From Aptenodytes patagonicus (Eukaryota; Chordata; Aves; Sphenisciformes; Spheniscidae): a stretch of DNA of 64,000 nucleotides. Location of the stretch: NCBI RefSeq assembly GCF_965638725.1, contig NC_134951.1, positions 6,347,618-6,411,617 on the forward strand. The letters are read 5' to 3'. Below the pieces are notes generated by a model, which was given only the letters and a program-made list of their open reading frames with translations, was not told the origin of the DNA and did no database searches. The position numbers and the translations under genes were made by a program. Below are positions 50,263 through 62,665 of the stretch, piece by piece (position 1 is the stretch's first letter; each line of letters starts with the position of its first letter).

Positions 50263-50303
50263 CTCTGATGTACTAAGCAAAGGCAGGTTGGGAGGAGATC
50301 AAG
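50263..50303 (+). other. Splice-like exon candidate, 41 bases
   Basis: This candidate has one of the strongest splice signals in the window: a long pyrimidine tract (GTGTTTCTCCTACTATTTCTTGCAG when read just before 50263) and an ATCAAG|GTAAGA donor. One frame is open (SDVLSKGRLGGDQ); the other two contain stops. It lies downstream of the TATA-like motif at 49803 on the same strand. It could belong to a spliced non-coding RNA. Confidence 0.22.
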
Positions 50304-50679
50304 GTAAGAACATTCTGGCATTGCCAAAGTAGGATTTTTTAATGAGTACATCCCTCGTGGTGATTCCTGATGCAGAAATCCAGCAGAGTGTGGAGGAGGG
50401 AAAGTGTCCCACAGTCCATGTTTTGGTGGAAATGTAACGTTTATGTTTCTGCATGAGGCCATTAAGCGGCTGTGGCACATTTCAGCCAGAAGGTTTTAAA
50501 GCGTTGAGTCCTGGATTGGATCCAGATTGAGTGATTGCATTCTTCCTCCCCAAATGCCTCTCGTAGATCCAGTTGGATACTGCTTTTGCCACTTTCTCTC
50601 CTAACCTGCGGGGCTGGGTTATGTGCTTGCTGATACACCTATCATTTCCACTGCAGAGGGAAGATGACTCAGAGCCGAG

Positions 50680-50850
50680 AGCATCAGTATGGATTTGGGA
50701 AATCCAGGTTTTCTGAATCATCCCAGGTTTCCCAACATGGGGCCAGTCATTTAGCCTTTCCATGCCTCAGAAGAAACGGAGATAACAACACATTATTATT
50801 TCAAAGCGGTGCTGCAGGCATAAGTACATGGAAGACTGTGAGGCACTCAA
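50680..50850 (+). mobile_element. MIR/CORE-SINE
   Basis: GGATTTGGGAAATCCAGGTT, TTCTGAATCATCCCAGG, GGGGCCAGTCATTTAGCCTT and TCCATGCCTCAG, then AACGGAGATAACAACACATT and ATTATTTCAAAGCGGTGCTG, follow the MIR consensus from the 5' half through the core to the 3' tail. It is diverged but ordered. Confidence 0.8.
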
Positions 50851-52164
50851 ATATTACAGTAATCAAAGTCATACAAGTACCAAAGATTGACAGATCACAT
50901 CTTCACAAAATCAGTAAGAAAATCTGCAAAGCATCTGGATGAAAACTAGTCCAGAAATACACAGATATACTACAGTATAAGACTCTTGTGCCAATATTTC
51001 TGTCTGACAGGAATTAAGATGAATTATCAATCACAAATATAGAAGACATCTATAAAACGTAAAATAAAACTGTATTATTATAATTTTAGTTCTTGATTTT
51101 CCTTATTTATCTTTCCAGCTCTCTTCCACTACTAATCTATCTTGTTTAGGAAAAATAGTATATAAGTATAGTGGAGCTTGGTTACTGAGAATGGCTATTA
51201 ATGTAGTGTCTCAGAGTGCTCTCTAGACAGTTAAAAGGCTTTTAACAGTAAAATATGAAGGTTTCCTTCAAATTTGCAGTCATCTGCCTTCTAAAAGTTT
51301 GTTTCAGTTGCCAACATTCAGTGATTTATAGGAGTCAAAGTATCTGATTTTTGTCTCCCCACAATAGATGAGAGCTCTATTTTATTATTTTGTGAAGGCA
51401 ATGTCATTATCTTAAGCAGAAAAAAAAAAAGTACTACATTAAAGATACAGCTTTCAAAATAATTTTTTAAGGCATCTGGCCTTATTTAAACCATCAAATT
51501 TACATTCAATTCCTTCAGGGATGGCTCCGTTGCTTTGCGCTGGCTCTGTGCCCTCCGAATAAAGACCTGGATTTAATGCATGCCACCACTGCGTTTCCCT
51601 AGCTGCACCGCCGCTCGGTGTAGATATATAGTAGAGGTATAAAAAGCCTAACCTTAGACAAGATGATTCACTTAGGAAAAAAAAAACCCACCTATAACTG
51701 TGTAAGTTTCAACTAGAGGTTAGACTTGTGACTAATGTCACTATCTATTTATTCTTAAATTATTAGTAGAAGTGTTTATGTACTATGAAACATTCTGTAT
51801 GAGCTAGACGGGAAGCTATAAAACATTTTATGAGATCTACACACGGCTGATGGCAGAACGTTAATACAACGCTAGGGTTCATCTAAATTCAAGAAGTGCC
51901 AGAAAACAGGTTTTTTTTTTCCCCAGCGAGATCTTCACTTGACAAAGAGAAGTGTATTCTGAAAACCCAGGGGGGCCAAATTCTGCAAGGTCTTGAGTGT
52001 CTCCGGAGAAATATGGAGCACTGTCAGCTTCTCCTGATTTCGAGATGAAGGCAAGAGCCTTTTAAAGGGCTTTATTTCCTCGAAGAAAGCCTGAGGAAGG
52101 ACAGGTCAGGAAATGAGATGAAGCCCAATTAGAAATCTGTGTCGTGCCTCCCTCACCTCTGACA
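50851..52164. other. Unassigned non-coding sequence
   Basis: AT-rich. No gene or recognised repeat; only short A and T runs (for example 51420-51430 and 51910-51920). Confidence 0.5.
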
Positions 52165-52320
52165 ATTTTCAAGTTGAATTATTAACCCTGTTTTGTGGAC
52201 GGCTGGACTAAGGAAACCCAAAAAAACTAGGCAATATAACCACACAGCAAGGCGGACATTGAACTGTGAGCAAAACCCACACTCCGTTAGTTATGCAGTC
52301 TTATTCCTACTGAAACTGGT
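52165..52320 (-). mobile_element. MIR/CORE-SINE, diverged
   Basis: On the plus strand, GAATTATTAACCCTGTTTTG, TGGACGGCTGGACTAAGGAA, ATATAACCACACAGCAAGGC and GGACATTGAACTGTGAGC match the reversed MIR order (tail, core, GGTCACACAGCAAG-type segment, then a GAATTTGAACC-type segment). Confidence 0.75.
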
Positions 52321-53429
52321 TCTGTTTCCCTTGTTCAGGTAACTAATAACATGTTAAATAATCAGCATAATCTGATTCAGTTACTATAAATCCTTGCTAA
52401 GAATCAAAATGATTTACAAGTTGAAATTACACAAGCACAAAGCTATTCACAGCCGTTAATTGAATCTCAAACTGATTTTTATACATATAATAAAGAAAAA
52501 GTTTAAGATAAAATGTGTAGCACCAGCTTAAACATACATCTCTGGTTCTGCAGCACGTCAAGTGGTGTTAAGACGCGTTCTGTATGCAGCACGAGTCCTA
52601 GTGGTCTCATTTTTGTTTTAAACAGAGTTAAAGAAAACTCTGAAGATGAGAAAAAAAGCGATTGCTTCCCAAAAATGAGAATAAACTGGGTTAGTCCAAG
52701 ATAGGGAGACATAACCTACCTTGTTTTACTCTAAATTCAGCTCACTGCCTTATGTAGAGAAGTGAAAGGTTATTATATGGGTTTATTGAGCAAACCCAGA
52801 TTTTATAAATAATTGCCTGTCAGACTGTTCAAGATAGACAAACATACAGCAGACCAACAAAAACATGATCTGTCATATTTCTGAGAGAAATGTATGTTGA
52901 GTCTTCATTCTCTGGGACTTTAAGTAGACCAGTAAAAAATAAGTGCCAGTATTTTTCCTGCTTATGCATATTTTAAAATGTAAAATCTGGGAGAGATACA
53001 GCTACGGAAGGAATTTTGATTCCAGTACCCAGTGCCTGAAACGGTTTCTTCTGTCTATATCCCTGCAGATCGAAACCAAATACAATAAATGCTGGTGTCC
53101 TTTTAAAAAGTCTGGATGTTTACAGCAAGCATATAATTTTCCATGATTAAGGACGCCAACAAAAATAAGAGTGATGATAAAAAGAAAAGTTTAATCATAT
53201 ATTTCAAGAAGCACAGATGGAACATCAGAAAACTTCCCCCCCTCCCGTTTAATACGCTGCATTGTAGACATTACTTTTAGCCCTTTACACACAGATTAAC
53301 TCCAGGAAACAGAAGCCTAAGCAGGTAAAAGAAAAAAGCAATTTATGAATGGCAGTAATATTTGATGTACAAAGTTCACTTTTACAATATTTTGGTTGCA
53401 AGGAGAAGAGACATTTTTCTGTTTATTTA

Positions 53430-53448
53430 AAATATATATATATATATT
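53430..53448. repeat. (TA)n microsatellite
   Basis: An uninterrupted TA run of about nine units lies between AAAATA and TTTAAGG. It is self-complementary and likely to vary in length between individuals. Confidence 0.9.
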
Positions 53449-54313
53449 TAAGGTTTTTGCAAGCAGGTCCAGGAAAGCAGGGCAACAAAACCACTTACAA
53501 ATGACCGCAAGAGCATACAGTGGGAGTAAAAATTAAGACCTCACATACTAAGCACAAAGGAGGAGGTCGGCTGCACTATGTAAAAGTAATATTTTGCTGA
53601 TCTCCTCTCGATCTCTTGAGTGCTCTGTCTCAATTTGAGGTTTAAGTTAGATTTCAAGGCTGGGCTAAGAGCGGCCGAAGCAGACCCCTGGGCCCATGGG
53701 GTGCCACAGGGACACAAGCAGTACATGCCTGTAGATCCTGATGACGGCCTGAAGCATCAGCCCTTTTCTCTGGTCAAGCATCATCGTGGTTAGCTCTATA
53801 TTTGTACAGTTTTTATGGGAAGAAATGAATGTGTTTGTGAGGCCAGCAAAGGCTGGAGGAGCAGGGGACGGGAAGAAGCATAGAGGGAGGGACTGAGATT
53901 TAAAAAATAAATCTGAAAACAAACAACGTGAACTAAAATATAAAAAAGGCAAAAAAGAGCCCATTTCTTCTTTAACCAAATCCAACAGTAACGCTGCCTT
54001 TGTCAACAACAGAGACAACATCTGCTTCCTGCAGCAAACGCTGAGCAAGTACATAACATTAAGCCTTTGCCTAGAACCACCGAGACAGACACAGTTATTT
54101 AAATACTTTAGGATGTATTTTTCTGAATAGGGGCCCAATCCAGTGCCAAATCACTGCAAAGGCTTTCCTTGATTTTGGAGAGCGATGGCTCGAGCCCTAG
54201 GAGAGGAATGGAATAAAAATAGAGGTAGCAATATTGAGAATTTGGGGCTGACCGCCTGGCATATCCTTGGGTCTGCGAAAAGACAAGTCTCTAACTGGTA
54301 AAGCACAGTTTAC

Positions 54314-54394
54314 CTGAACTTTTCTCTGAATATCTTAGGATCTGAACTTGCTATTACTCTCATCAAAGAGCCCCTTACTGGATTAAACTGAACA
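54314..54394 (-). other. Splice-like exon candidate, 81 bases
   Basis: On the minus strand, a textbook acceptor (CTCTCAAACAATTTTTCAG, with a CACTGAT branch-point-like motif just before it) precedes the interval. A good donor (AAGTTCAG|GTAAAC) follows. With one leading and two trailing bases, 26 codons are open, including NPVRGSLMRVIASSDPKIF. The length is a multiple of three, so the exon would be phase-neutral. I do not recognise the peptide. Upstream TGGAAAA repeats supply part of the pyrimidine tract. Confidence 0.22.
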
Positions 54395-56711
54395 CTGAAA
54401 AATTGTTTGAGAGAAATCAGTGGAAAAAAGTGGAAAATAATAGTGGAAAATAGTGGAAAACAGTTTTTCTTTTTGTAAAAAACACACGGAAAACCTACAT
54501 AACCTAAACGTAACCTATATAAACCTATATAACCCAGTCTATCTCTGGCCTCTTTCTGCCCCATCCTGCTTTACAAAAAAACATCTCCAGGAGAACATAC
54601 AGACTCCCAAACACTTAAATAAAAATGACATCACATTTCAGAAAGAGGCTGACAGCACCAAGTCCCCTGCAAACTTCAGCATTGTCTGATCTGCATTCTT
54701 GTCCACCTACACGCTATCCCAAACATCCTGCCATTAATTAGCTAAATGTTCCAGCTAGTAAACAAGAATAACGATTGAGGGGGCTGGAAAAAGAGACGGA
54801 GTCAGCCAGCAGATAGTCACAACAAACCAGCCCACTCACTGGTACACAGAGACATTGGAGCTTGTATTTTTTTTCCTTCCATGGAGGGGAAGAGAAAATC
54901 ACCTTAATATAACACTGCCTTTCCTGTTGCTGCAGCCACATCCATATTAGCAGGCGAGAAAAGTCATCCCGTTTCTGCGGTAGGCACTCTGTCAAAGAAA
55001 GAGAAAAATCTGTAATGAATTATCACATCAACTTAAACAAGGGAAGAAGGCAGAGAGAAAGGCAAGGCTTTCTTCCTGTTTTGTAGACTATTCTGGCTGC
55101 AATCTAATAGTGTGCTTAATCTGAACATTTCTGGTGGGGAAGCTATAAGCAACCACTTTGTCTATTAAAAAATCAGTGTGGTTAACAAGTGGTTAGCGAC
55201 CCTATTTCAGGAGAGCGAGAGATATGCAAAAATGTAACATCCTATTTTGTTAATTGCCTGCAAAATAGATGAGGCCAAAAATACACTATTATGCTGAATC
55301 TGTTTGTCCTCTATGAGCATGTGTTCTCTATTCACTGTGTTCAAGAATCATTTCTGACCTATCTTAATAGTCTATAAATTACTGAATAATTAGAGTTTTC
55401 TGAACCTAATTTATAGTCTGAGTCTAAAGCTATGTAAACAGACACTGGTAAAACCCCCACCCCCCCAAAACCAAATCAATTTTAAAGACCCTCTGATCAG
55501 TACAAAATAATTTGATATCCCATATATTGTAAACTGGGATCAAGTGTTTCCAATGGTAAAGAAGCACAAGAGTTAAACAGCATTTGAGAAAATAATTTTA
55601 AAAGATCCTGTGACACTGTCTCACTAAAATACCTTTCATGCATTTTTAACATCTCTTTCTGAATCAATATAGGAAGCTATGCCTTTTTACCTCAGGCACA
55701 CTGGAAACCCTATATTTTAAGGGGATATTCTCAGTTTAAAAATTGAGTGCTTTTTTTGTGTGATATTAATGATATCTTCAAAAAGGAAAGTAGTTTAAAT
55801 GCTTTTGCTTTATTTGGTTCACCTTCAGCAGTCATTCAGTTTTGAAAACGAAAATACAGTCATCTACTTCATTACAGTTAGTGCTTCGTCAGATTTATTT
55901 TGTACCTCTTAAGTTCAAGCACTTAGGAAGTGCCATATATAACTACCATTTTTAGTGGCTTTACCAATTTCCTAATTAATTTCAGCGAGATCAATTTCTC
56001 CTCTCTCAAACTAGAATTAGAAGAGTATCACTAAGAGCAAAGGATAACCTCAAACAACTTTGTGTATAAATAGTATTTATACTGAACTGTACGGAAATAG
56101 TTTCAAAAACAGCAAGCATGTATTCAGAGAGACATTTACGGACACTGAATATGCAAAAGGAAATATGTAGAAGATGTTCATTACAGCATCCTTTACATTA
56201 ACACCATACTCCAATACAGAGATCTAGCAGCATATGGCATTGAAGTCAAAGAGCAGAATATTAGCTCTGGGATATATAGCCAGTCATCAGACATGACAGT
56301 ATCACCGCAAACAAACAAACAAACAAAAAAATCCAAAGACTCTATACCCAAACATGAAACGCACAAAAACAGACTAGCCAATAATTTTGAAAGGATCCAA
56401 TGTATTCCCACAACCACAAGCAGCAAGTCCAAGGGAGTTTGGATCTGCAGCTTGCCCAAACCATTACGGCTGGCATTTTGAAGTCGATGTAAAAGTAATG
56501 TTTTTAGCTCCTTGACCCTGATATTTTTACAGAGCTTATAACCCAAGTAACAACCTTTAACACATAAACAAAAAGTATTCAGGGCTATTGTGCAGTTTGC
56601 TTGAAGATAAATGAACCCGAGTATAAAGTTGGATCCACATGAAAGATAAAAGGTTGAATTTTGCAAAAGGAATTTCGGTTGCAAAGCAAAGTTGGGCTTG
56701 GCTGGGCTCAC

Positions 56712-56773
56712 CTGGGAAATAATGAAGTTTAACATTTTCCAACATGGGCAATATCATACGGTTAGTTATATCC
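56712..56773 (-). other. Splice-like exon candidate, 62 bases
   Basis: On the minus strand, AAAATGACCTTTTCAG precedes the interval and a consensus donor (TTTCCCAG|GTGAGC) follows. Only one frame is open, reading DITNRMILPMLENVKLHYFP. Its exit phase (one base left) does not fit the entry phase of the candidate at 54314-54394, so the two would not be consecutive exons. The family is unrecognised. Confidence 0.17.
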
Positions 56774-59700
56774 CTGAAAAGGTCATTTTAGAAGCAGGTT
56801 TCAGAGGAGGGAGGATAACACCTTCAGAAAGTTGGACACACCCACCAGTCTATATTTAGCAATATATCATAACTAGTGTGGCTATAGTTAGGATCGAAAA
56901 CTATTTCCTACTTAACTCCCTGTTTCACATAGTTTAAACTTTCTGAAACATTTGCCCTTGGGCTGAAGTTTCCTCTGCTTTAATCTCTGCCTGAAGTTCA
57001 ATTTCTTTGGAAAGGACCAACAAAATTCCTTAAGCCATTTTGAAGTTCAGCAATAATGAAAACAACACATTTTTCCTTCCCGAGCCAGAGAAAGTGATTC
57101 TGATATATGCATATTTTATTACGGAATTTAGCCATAAATTGAAGCATTTTACCCAGAAACAATCTTTACCTTCAACCTCAGCTTAAAGGTAACTGTTTTG
57201 AAAATCAGTATTTCAGAGGAGGGAGTTTGATTCATCCCATTCCATAACAAGATAACACTTCGTTCTTATTTTGATACACTACTAGATAATAAAGGTTAAC
57301 CTCCAAAATGCTTTTATGCATACCAAAACTATTTTACAGTCATCATTCTCAGTTATACCAATATATGCTATTAAGATATAAGATATATACAGCTGAATTC
57401 ATGATACGAAAAGACATATCTTTACATGCCAAGAATTGTGAAGAGAAAGAACAAGATGTTTTTTATAAAACTTGCATGTCTATGTGCCCTTGCAAGAGAG
57501 AGTGTATACGTATGTGGCAGTCCTTTAATGTGGTTTGATATAATGTAAAGGGTTTGGATGACACTTTTGGGTACTTTATGCCACTTTGGCAGTATCCAAT
57601 TTTTTAAAAGAAATAAGATTATTTGGCTCAGAATTACAGATAGAGGATGATGCAGACTCTTGATGTGGGACTAAAATGGCAAGCCATAGCTGTATCCATT
57701 TTGCTGGATACGTCTTGCTATAGCCCAAAGTCAGGAGATAACATAAGCCCACGGTCCCTCCTGGAGCCCTTTTTGGAAAAGTGTCTACTGCATCCAAATT
57801 TTTGTGTGCTCTCTCTCAAAATTTACTGTCTACCAGCCTGTGCTTTGATTTTTCCTGCTGTGGGCTGACTCTTTGCCATGGTTGAAGGTCCGTCGGCCTG
57901 TTACTGTACCCGCTATGTGCGCGGGTGGTCAAGGGACCACCTTTTAGACATGTGAAATCACCTAGCTTGGCACAAGTTACACAGTTCACCTTCCTAGAAC
58001 AGATTCCATGCTCTAAAAAGTTGACATAACCTTATTTGGCCAATCTGGCTCTCACAGAAACTCTTCTTGCTCCTTGCTATCGTATGACAAGATTCTGCAT
58101 CCCCTTCTCTGACCTTGTTAAAGGTGAAAGGACAGATTGCTGCCATCCACAACCAGAGGCTAAGCAGGCTGGACCAAAGTGACAACAGAAACATAACCTT
58201 CATCTTGCCCAGTCCACTCTTGCCATGTGCTCCCATTCAGGGGAGAGGCATGATGATTTTGCTGCTTACTCCTCTACTTCCCAGTCCTGACCCCAGCCCA
58301 TCTAGGCACCATGTGAAGAACCTTCTCACGGCTTCTCAAGCATCCTCTATCTGCCTATAGTATAGGAACCCTAGCTTGAAAAGGTTGCTCCTTCAAGTTA
58401 TCAAAGCACATTGGATTCCGATACAAAGATCTTCTCTGGGAATGCTATCATTACTTAATAAATGAAGGTAGGGGTTTTTCCTAACAGTCTGAAAGGAGGT
58501 ACAATGAAGCAGAAAAGATGAGCACTGCTGTCAGTCATCTAAAAGCAAGATCATGTTTTGCCCTTAGTTTGGTGAAAGAAGGGAAAACTAACAGCTGAAA
58601 AAAGGCAATCTGGAACAAGAGGCCTTGGTCAAGTAACTCCTCAAATTTCATGAAAAATCATCCATTTTCTACTCTCTTTTTTGGTCCCATGTCTCTCCTG
58701 TAGTGGTAGCCCGAGGTAGTGTATTATGAAGGACCACAAAGAACCGCTCCATGAAGAGGGCAGCAAAACTCCTGTCCCCACAGTAGGTCACATAAAATGG
58801 AAGAGTTCATAGGACCAATTTAGGGGCAGAAAATAATGTGTTTATTAACGCAAGATATACTGAAGCTGTGATTTAAAGAAACAAGTCCCAGCCAAACCTC
58901 AATTAGGTAACATATCAGATTAGAAAACTAAGACTTCTGAACAGGCACCTTAGCTAGAAATGGTTTCCAGTTAACAATTTACACTAGTGCATAATTTCAC
59001 AGCCGTAGCATGATGAGAAAGAATAATTTTGGCAAGAGAAAGAAACAGCTGTGATTTTTCAGTGGGCCAATGTTTAATTCTTATTTGGGATAAAATTTGG
59101 AAAGTCTAGGGTAAAACATCTCCAGCGGGCATCGTAGACACCAAAGTTTATTGGGCCAAAACCTCCATTGGTTTAAGTCTGCAGTTCTGCTAACATTAAA
59201 GCCAAGGTACAATGTCATGCCACAGGTCTGTTGTATCACTTAGCGATGATAAATCCTGAATTATAGGTCCTGTATAAGCAAGTTACAGAGCAGCATTTTT
59301 AAAACTTGAAGTCTCCCTTTCTTTTTGTCCTCGTGTATGTGTGTGGGCAAGTGGTTTAACTACAATGCATAAAGTGGAATGGCAGACAGAGACATCAAAA
59401 TCAAAGAGCAAGTCCTGGCTGAACTTCATTAGCAAATATAAATACAGATAGGCACATCTTGTTTGTGACATGCCACGGTCCTTTCCTCCTTTGGTAATTT
59501 TACTCTATTCTCTGATATTTGCATAAATGTAAATCAAACCATATGACTTCAACAGGCTTATGATAGGGGAATCATATGCAAAACTTTTTTTCATCAAATA
59601 GTTCTCTTCATGCAGTCTTACAATGTTACTGTGAAAATCGGGGAGGATTAGATCTCAGACAGTGAAAGCCTTTATTTAAGAACAGTGGAGGGAGCCCTGC

Positions 59701-62439
59701 CCTTTAAATAAGAGACATTCTTGGATCAGACACTGGCTGGCAGGATGGAAAAAAGGATGTAGCATTAACTTTCATTCCATTCCAAATAACCTGGAACCCA
59801 TAAAACACAAAGATTCTCTAATTTTAAATCTGCTCCCTTTCTCCCTGTGTCTTCTTTCCATTTTATTTGGGGAATGCTAACTTTGAAATTTCATTAGCCC
59901 GCCATAATATCAAAGAAGTCATCCTGGACAGATTCATAGCTCTTTGTACATAAAAACATCTACATTAAAACCCCTGTGATTAAAAGGTTACTCCTCTAAT
60001 TTTTCCCAGCCTGCATAGACAAACCACATGCAAAGAAGTGTCAGCTTATTTAGAGATTAAAATAATAATTAGTTTAGGAGGCAAAGTATAAGCAACATTG
60101 TTTAAAAAAGAAAATCCATATGTTGTTTAGAATTAGTTGCTTCTGAAATTTGTGTGGATATAAACTCTCCCTATTAAAAGTACATACACATTACAAAAGG
60201 AATATAATGGATAATTCTCTCTCCAATTTAAAACAATAGCACTGAAGGCTCCAATTCTACAAACCCATCTTTAATCAGTAGCCAAAGCACAGATGTCTGA
60301 TATTACTCACAGGGTGAGGGAACTTTTTATGTATATAATGTCTAGTACATGGTCAATAATGAATAACAAATCCCAAATATATATCTATGAACACCTAGGT
60401 TTAGTAGATTACGAACTTGTACGATGCTCCGGGTGATCTGCCCTGTTGTATTTATTCATGAAATCTCACGGATTTCATTTACGATGGGGTCAGACCAATG
60501 CGCTGAAAGCTACAGCATCTATTTATCCATACAGTAATGGTCCCTCTGGAAGCACAACCACATTTGCGCTGAAGCTAGCCCCTGAGAAACCACAGTTAGG
60601 TGTAAGAAACACAAAGGAAACAACTTAATTCCTCAGGTCTGTTCCCTGAGTCTTCAGCCATCCAGGGGGACACCAGTGACAGCAGCGGCTTCCACGCCGT
60701 GAGTACCTGCCCTCCAGAAGGGGACCAAGATCACCAGCACACTTTACATAGGCGACCACAAACATCACGCACTGATAAAAGCACTGCGTCAGTAAACCAC
60801 CCTTCAACAGCCGGTAACAAAATGCTTTCCAGCGAAGTCATTTCTGGGCTTTGGTTTACCTTTTATCTACCAATGGCGTAAACTTTTTCAATAATCACAT
60901 AAAACTGTGTTGCTGTGTCCAGGAACAGGATACATCCAGGATATATCATCCAAGACTGTTAAAGAGCATAGTCGAGATCTCAACTACCCAACTTTTTTTA
61001 TTCTTGCTCTCTGCCACTGGGAATAATGACATTCCCAAGGCTGATGGAAATGTAGGATCTCTGAAAAACAAGGACCAAATGTATTTCTCGGACACCTCAT
61101 GCAATACCACCAGTGGAAGGAAAACAAAATGTAGGGCTTGTACTGCTGTCCTTCAGCTCATTGGGCCAAATTCGCGATGCTGCAGTTAACTAGCAAACAC
61201 TGTTCTCAGGGCTGGGCTGATATTATAAGAAAGAAAAACAAGGCAAAAGGATCATGGCTTCTGTTGCAGCAAGACCTTGGGTGTGGGAGTGGGGTACCAA
61301 CATCTGCCAAAAGAAAAAAAGAACAACATTGGTAGGGAGAGAGAGATTATTTTAAATTTCTCAGAGGGTACTGTGGAGAAAGAAGGAAAAAATGGAACTA
61401 TAAAACAATACTTGGCAGCCAGCTTTGCAAAACAAACATATTTTCGCAAAGTTCTTCCCATCACTGCCACCAACTTTAATAGGCTTTATTTGTCTGAGAG
61501 CAAGAAACCCTTTTTAATTGTCAGAGAAAAGGCAACGTTGCTTAGCACACTGATAGAAGTTCCTCTTCCGAGCCCTACTTCACCCGCACGCTGCTCTCAG
61601 TTCACAGTCAGAGAGAGGAATTCCTTCCCCCAGGCTGCAAAACCTGTAGCTGGGCTCCATCACCACCCTTCCCTGGACGAAGGGAGCAGGCTGCTTCTCC
61701 TGCGGAGCAAGCTGAAATCCAGCAAGTTATTATTGCCGTGGGTCTAACGGCCCATAACTGTCTACCCATGATATGCTACTGGCAAAGCACAGCAGGTCTC
61801 CACAAGGCACCAGACCTTGATGGATACGACCTGCTGGACCCCAGTGTAATTGGGAAAGCTTAATCCCCCCACTGCAATGGAAATGCAGTGGTTCCCGAGT
61901 ATCCCCGATCTCCTCATGAGCATCGCAATTAGTTCATTAATAATTTTACTGCCTTACGTCAAACTGGTCAGAACACTTTGAGTTGCTCAGAGGCCAACGT
62001 CTCCTCTTCTGATGTGTCTCAACTCGCTGCTTTAGCTGTACGGCAGCAATAATGTATGCGGGCAACTTTATTATGTCTGAGAATGAAGTTAAAGCTAGAA
62101 GCCTTGAGACATACAAAGAAAAGACTTTAGGTATGGTTAGATACTGAAACCTCTGGTTTATGACTCAGGGCACTGCACAGACACAGCACTCCCATGTGAA
62201 AATATACCACTAATAATAAAAACTCCTTCAACCTGAGAGTAATTCAGCATGAAATAACCTGGATGGCTCCCTCTCTCCAAGGACGGCTTTTCTTGTCTTT
62301 TTAAGGTTTCTTCTACTGCTGTAGAGGCTCAGTTTTTTTTCTGTAGGAAGTGACAGAAGAGGTTAAATTCCCCCTCCATGTCACTACTTCTCACAAGCTC
62401 AGCATATGATTTTTAGTGAATTTATTTGGAAACAATATG

Positions 62440-62665
62440 GTGTGGCACAGTCGTCTGAGTACAAGGGCAGGAGCCAGGGCTGGGCTCTGCTCCCAGCTCT
62501 GACACTTACTTGCTGTGTGGCCTCAGACAAACCACTTAATGTCTCTGTGTTTCAATTTCCCCTGCCTTTGAAACAGAAATACTATCACTCACTGAAAACC
62601 TTTTTTGAGGATTGCTTGAGTACAGACTTAATACATAGTGTTTTGAAAACACTGTATGCTATTCC
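62440..62665 (+). mobile_element. MIR/CORE-SINE, near full length
   Basis: TGGTGTGGCACAGTCGTCTG, GAGCCAGGGCTGGGCTCTGC, TCCCAGCTCTGACACTTACT, TGCTGTGTGGCCTCAGACAA, ACCACTTAATGTCTCTGTGT and TTCAATTTCCCCTGCCTTTG follow MIR from the 5' half through the core. TTTTGAGGATTGCTTGAGTA and CTTAATACATAGTGTTTTGA then follow its 3' tail. This is the most complete MIR in the window. Confidence 0.93.

Larger units (their letters stand above)
47436..50675. other. Unassigned sequence with a palindrome, a TATA-like motif and splice-like candidates
   Basis: No recognised gene or mobile element. Individual elements are listed separately: the 26-base palindrome, the minus-strand candidate exon at 49213-49287, the TATA-like motif at 49803 and the plus-strand candidate exon at 50263-50303. 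Confidence 0.5.
52321..62439. other. Unassigned non-coding sequence, about 10 kb
   Basis: No gene or named repeat family is recognised. Simple repeats are (TA)n at 53430-53448, TGGAAAA units at 54421-54463, CCTATATAA units near 54509-54533 and (CAAA)n at 56308-56328. Two minus-strand splice-like candidates (54314-54394 and 56712-56773) are listed separately. A 180-codon minus frame at 56193-56735 and a 156-codon plus frame at 61277-61747 show no family signature. The segment 61910-62100 is AT-rich and repeat-free, with several ATTA motifs. Confidence 0.5.

Noticed and set aside
53665..54138. 157-codon open frame, minus strand
   Set aside because: No domain, no family resemblance and irregular composition; probably chance.
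56193..56735. Longest open frame, 180 codons, minus strand
   Set aside because: It has no recognisable domain, is rich in Leu/Cys/Phe from AT-rich DNA, and shows no start context or exon structure. Frames of this length are near the upper chance limit for six frames of 64 kb.
61277..61747. 156-codon open frame, plus strand
   Set aside because: Its composition is plausible, but it resembles no family and has no supporting promoter, splice or polyadenylation structure. A blastp search would settle it; a hit outside birds would revive it.
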